Below are positions 61,981 through 64,000 of a stretch of 64,000 nt of DNA, piece by piece. The stretch's first letter is position 1. The number at the start of each line of letters is the position of its first letter. The notes under the pieces were generated by a model. The model saw only the letters and a program-made list of their open reading frames with translations, had not been told where the DNA came from and ran no database searches. Origin of the DNA: Symbiodinium sp. CCMP2592 (Eukaryota; Sar; Dinophyceae; Suessiales; Symbiodiniaceae); contig CAJNDT010005923.1 in NCBI GenBank assembly GCA_905221615.1, positions 415,064 through 479,063 of the forward strand, in the 5' to 3' direction. The position numbers and the translations under genes were made by a program.

Positions 61981-62187
61981 CTAATTATCTAGCCTTGGGG
62001 AAAACTGCAAAACCCCGAAGCTGCTAGCCCATCGAAACACTTGGGCACAAGAACAAACAGCTGGGCTGCCCCACGCGAGGTCTAGCTGATGCCTGGCATT
62101 GACCATTGCCAGAGCATAGAGAAACTCGGAGATCTGGCCAGACGGTGAACGTTTTTCGGGTTGTCTCGCATGGCTTTTCGGGCTCAC
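61981..62187 (-). CDS. candidate exon, possible helical-repeat protein
   Basis: The minus frame ends at TAG near 61983. SPSGQISEFLYALAMVNARH resembles the I-x2-FLWALA-x-hydrophobic helices of organellar OPR/FASTK-like RNA-binding repeats, a family abundant in algae. Only one such helix is visible, so this is weak. It continues LDLAWGSPAVCSCAQVFRWA and a short tail. It may be a 3' exon of the minus-strand gene at 62.7-63.4 kb. Confidence 0.3.
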   Translation of the reverse strand: MSPKSHARQPEKRSPSGQISEFLYALAMVNARHQLDLAWGSPAVCSCAQVFRWASSFGVLQFSPRLDN

Positions 62188-62722
62188 ACTTAAAGATGTT
62201 TAAAGCCTTGTTTTATGTTTTTGGGTTGGTGGCGTAGGGTTTATATAGGAGGTCGCGGGGCACATGGTGTAGGGGTTGAAGCATGGAAGTCCCCTAGGGC
62301 CAGCGTGGAGTGAAACAGGGTGAATGCCAGAAGCCGTGCAAATGCAAAACACCCAATGGTATGAAAGTTTGCTGATGTATGTTTCCAAACAATGACTATT
62401 CGATATGCTGGGCTGGTCTTCGGTAAGAGGGTTCAACAAAAATCCATACAAGGACAGAACAACCGACAACTCGACAATCTACTGCATGCGCGACTAAGGG
62501 TTCCTTGGTCTATAAATTTTTCGATTTTATGAATCCTTGTGATTGCCTTTATTGCACAGAGGATAGCCACCAAATGCAACATTATAGATTATAGACATCT
62601 ATAGAAACAGAACGGCCATAACATCTAAACTAACGCTGAAACCCTTTCACGCCGTGTGAACCCATTGGTTCAGTCCGAAACAAACTATTGCATTCCATAA
62701 CACCCTTCTACATGCCTGTAAG
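62188..62722. other. likely intronic or 3' sequence on -
   Basis: No repeats or telomere-like words. A minus frame at 62200-62469 (SYHWVFCICTASGIHPVSLH) is moderately protein-like. Purely AT-rich stretches at 62510-62620. Confidence 0.3.
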
Positions 62723-63430
62723 TCACCCTGGTCTCCTTGGCCAGATAATATTTGGGAACGATGCTGCGAGTGCATTTTCCACAGGGTAAGGGTGAGGACT
62801 GCACATTTCCGGGCCAACCAGACTTGGTATTCCCATCAAAAATTTCCTACGATCTGTACGAACGGCAACAATGAGTTGAAAACCTAGGTTATAATCAAAC
62901 AAACTGACCCAACGTCTGCTACGTCCTTTTAATACGTAAAACCCTGGGACTGACACGGTCTAGAGTCTACTTCATGTTGATGTAACATATTTTCACGTTA
63001 TGTAACACTGCCATCTGTGTTGACTGAACAAATGTGTTGCTCGTGCCAACACGGTGCTTTTGGAAGGATCGTTGCAACAGGTTTGATATTTTAATTCGTC
63101 TTTCGGAAGAGCAGTGCGCGCCGAAAGATGTCATGCCATCTGGCGCGAGAAGCCCATGATCCCCTGGGCTACACTGCAGAATTGCAAGCTTAACTTCTCC
63201 AAGGCGTTTCCGCACAACTTACTGGCTTAGACAGATAGTTATGATGGACCACAATTGCCTCAACATCTGGGAACTGGGAACCTAGACGGCCAATGAGCAG
63301 TCGATTTTCACCGCCAAAAACACGGCGATGAACGCAAGCATGCTCCATGGGTACTGAACAACGAGCAGAACCTCCAGAATGCCTCAGAGCGCATGAACGA
63401 CGACACATGTTCCTACCTTTGGAGACTCGT
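62723..63430 (-). CDS. candidate multi-exon gene, unknown protein
   Basis: Exon a on - is open from about 63430 to AAGCCA|GTAAGT (donor 63222-63217) and encodes VHRRVFGGENRLLIGRLGSQ then FPDVEAIVVHHNYLSKP. The intron is 49 nt (63222-63174), ending TTGCAATTCTGCAG. Exon b continues in phase 0: CSPGDHGLLAPDGMTSFGAH then ERRIKISNLLQRSF. A third segment (62950-62727) reads GRSRRWVSLFDYNLGFQLIV, RTDRRKFLMGIPSLVG and LAASFPNIIWP to a stop. Joining b at CACC|GTGTTG to TCCCAG|GG keeps frame but is a guess. A GTAGGA donor at about 63413 hints at an alternative upstream structure. No domain recognised. The region is free of elements and telomere words. Confidence 0.5.
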
Positions 63431-63946
63431 GGCTATCGCCTGGCTGGGCTCTTGCTTCGTTGAACTTTTTCCTTGGCACTCCGTGCCTGTCGTGCAGAAG
63501 TGAATTGCGCCAACTTGCCAACATGAATGGTGTTTAACCGCACTTTAAGCGCAGCACCCCTTGAAATTCGTACATGTTGCGGTGCCGGACAACAAATTCA
63601 GACGGTGTGTACTTAGAGGCTATCACAGCTAAACCGTCGGATCAGGGTTTATTTGCTGCGAGGGTCCAGAACAACGCAGGGGCCCACATGGATGCAAATC
63701 CGACGTTGCAGGTGTCTCATGTCGAACCCCAACCGCCCTGACCCTGAACCAAACCGAAGTTTTCCACACTGCGGAATCCCGGAACCCCCGCTCTAAACCC
63801 TTGCTATTGAACCGGTGGTGGGATGCCCTTCTCATCTACATTCTGCTCATACAGGGCTCATACACTATAACCCTGCGATGAACGGTTCGGGCTCCCATGG
63901 TAGACGTCTGGTACACCCTGCCCAACAGGGCACACAAGTAGTACTG
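63431..63946. other. unique sequence upstream of the minus-strand gene
   Basis: On -, NEARAQPGDSHESPK ends at CCAAAG|GTAGGA (about 63413) and may be an earlier exon. A minus frame at 63629-63835 is weak. Promoter elements are not recognisable. Confidence 0.3.
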
Positions 63947-64000
63947 TTGATGATATAAATCCTGCCTGACCCATAATAAGGAATTCACCATAATTCCCAT
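63947..64000. repeat. PAL-T element, copy 3, cut by window end
   Basis: TTGATGATATAAATCCTGCC, CCCATAATAAGGAATTCACC and ATAATTCCCAT match the left half of the copy at 33782. Confidence 0.85.

Overview
The window looks like gene-poor nuclear DNA from a protist with TTTAGGG-type telomeres, most likely a dinoflagellate. I see no operons, no prokaryote-style gene packing and no rRNA, tRNA or CRISPR. No open frame outside low-complexity sequence exceeds about 225 codons. What could be coding is in short exon-like frames. Some of these are bounded by good splice signals: GTAAGT at 49428 on + and at 63222 on -, GTGAGT at 15015 on -, and polypyrimidine acceptors. The taxon is inferred from degenerate TTTAGGG/CCCTAAA words in most spacers, the many short palindromic elements and the spliceosomal introns. 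A 16-nt match to the dinoflagellate spliced leader at 28355-28370 is ambiguous. A chromerid or another alga with the same telomere repeat is not excluded.

The dominant content is about 90 short (80-220 bp) elements that are inverted repeats over nearly their whole length. They fall into about 20 sequence families, labelled PAL-A to PAL-W here. Most are bounded by TA, as expected for non-autonomous Tc1/mariner-like MITEs. Several unrelated families share a central GGATCC palindrome. Elements are nested (27.0, 33.8, 46.9 kb), abutting (31.7, 40.9 kb), internally expanded (39.2-39.8 kb) or interrupted by microsatellites or pure telomere repeats (1.7, 28.2, 50.8 kb). One copy lies in a local duplication whose second unit looks like an empty site (23.4 kb). 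I saw no transposase.

Layout: 0-13 kb is mostly palindromic elements, telomere-like patches and microsatellites, with a CTGTCA/TGACAG inverted array at 4.03-4.66 kb and weak exon candidates at 2.9-3.6 and 8.7 kb. 13-16 kb has a trinucleotide array and a minus-strand spliced candidate (14.7-15.1 kb). 16-29 kb is element-rich, with zinc-finger-like and other short frames at 22.2-22.9 kb. 29-44 kb alternates elements with candidate exons at 29.5, 36.5, 37.2, 38.7, 40.1 and 42.4 kb. 44-51 kb has an exon at 44.05-44.21 kb with an element just inside its intron, a large AGT array at 45.6 kb and a two-exon candidate at 49.17-49.58 kb. 51-64 kb has further elements and the best coding-like stretches, at 54.1-54.5, 55.0-55.9, 57.3 and 62.0-63.4 kb.

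No protein was identified with confidence, so no pathway can be proposed. All gene models are hypotheses that need RNA data. The palindromic families were found by eye, and copy numbers and boundaries are approximate.
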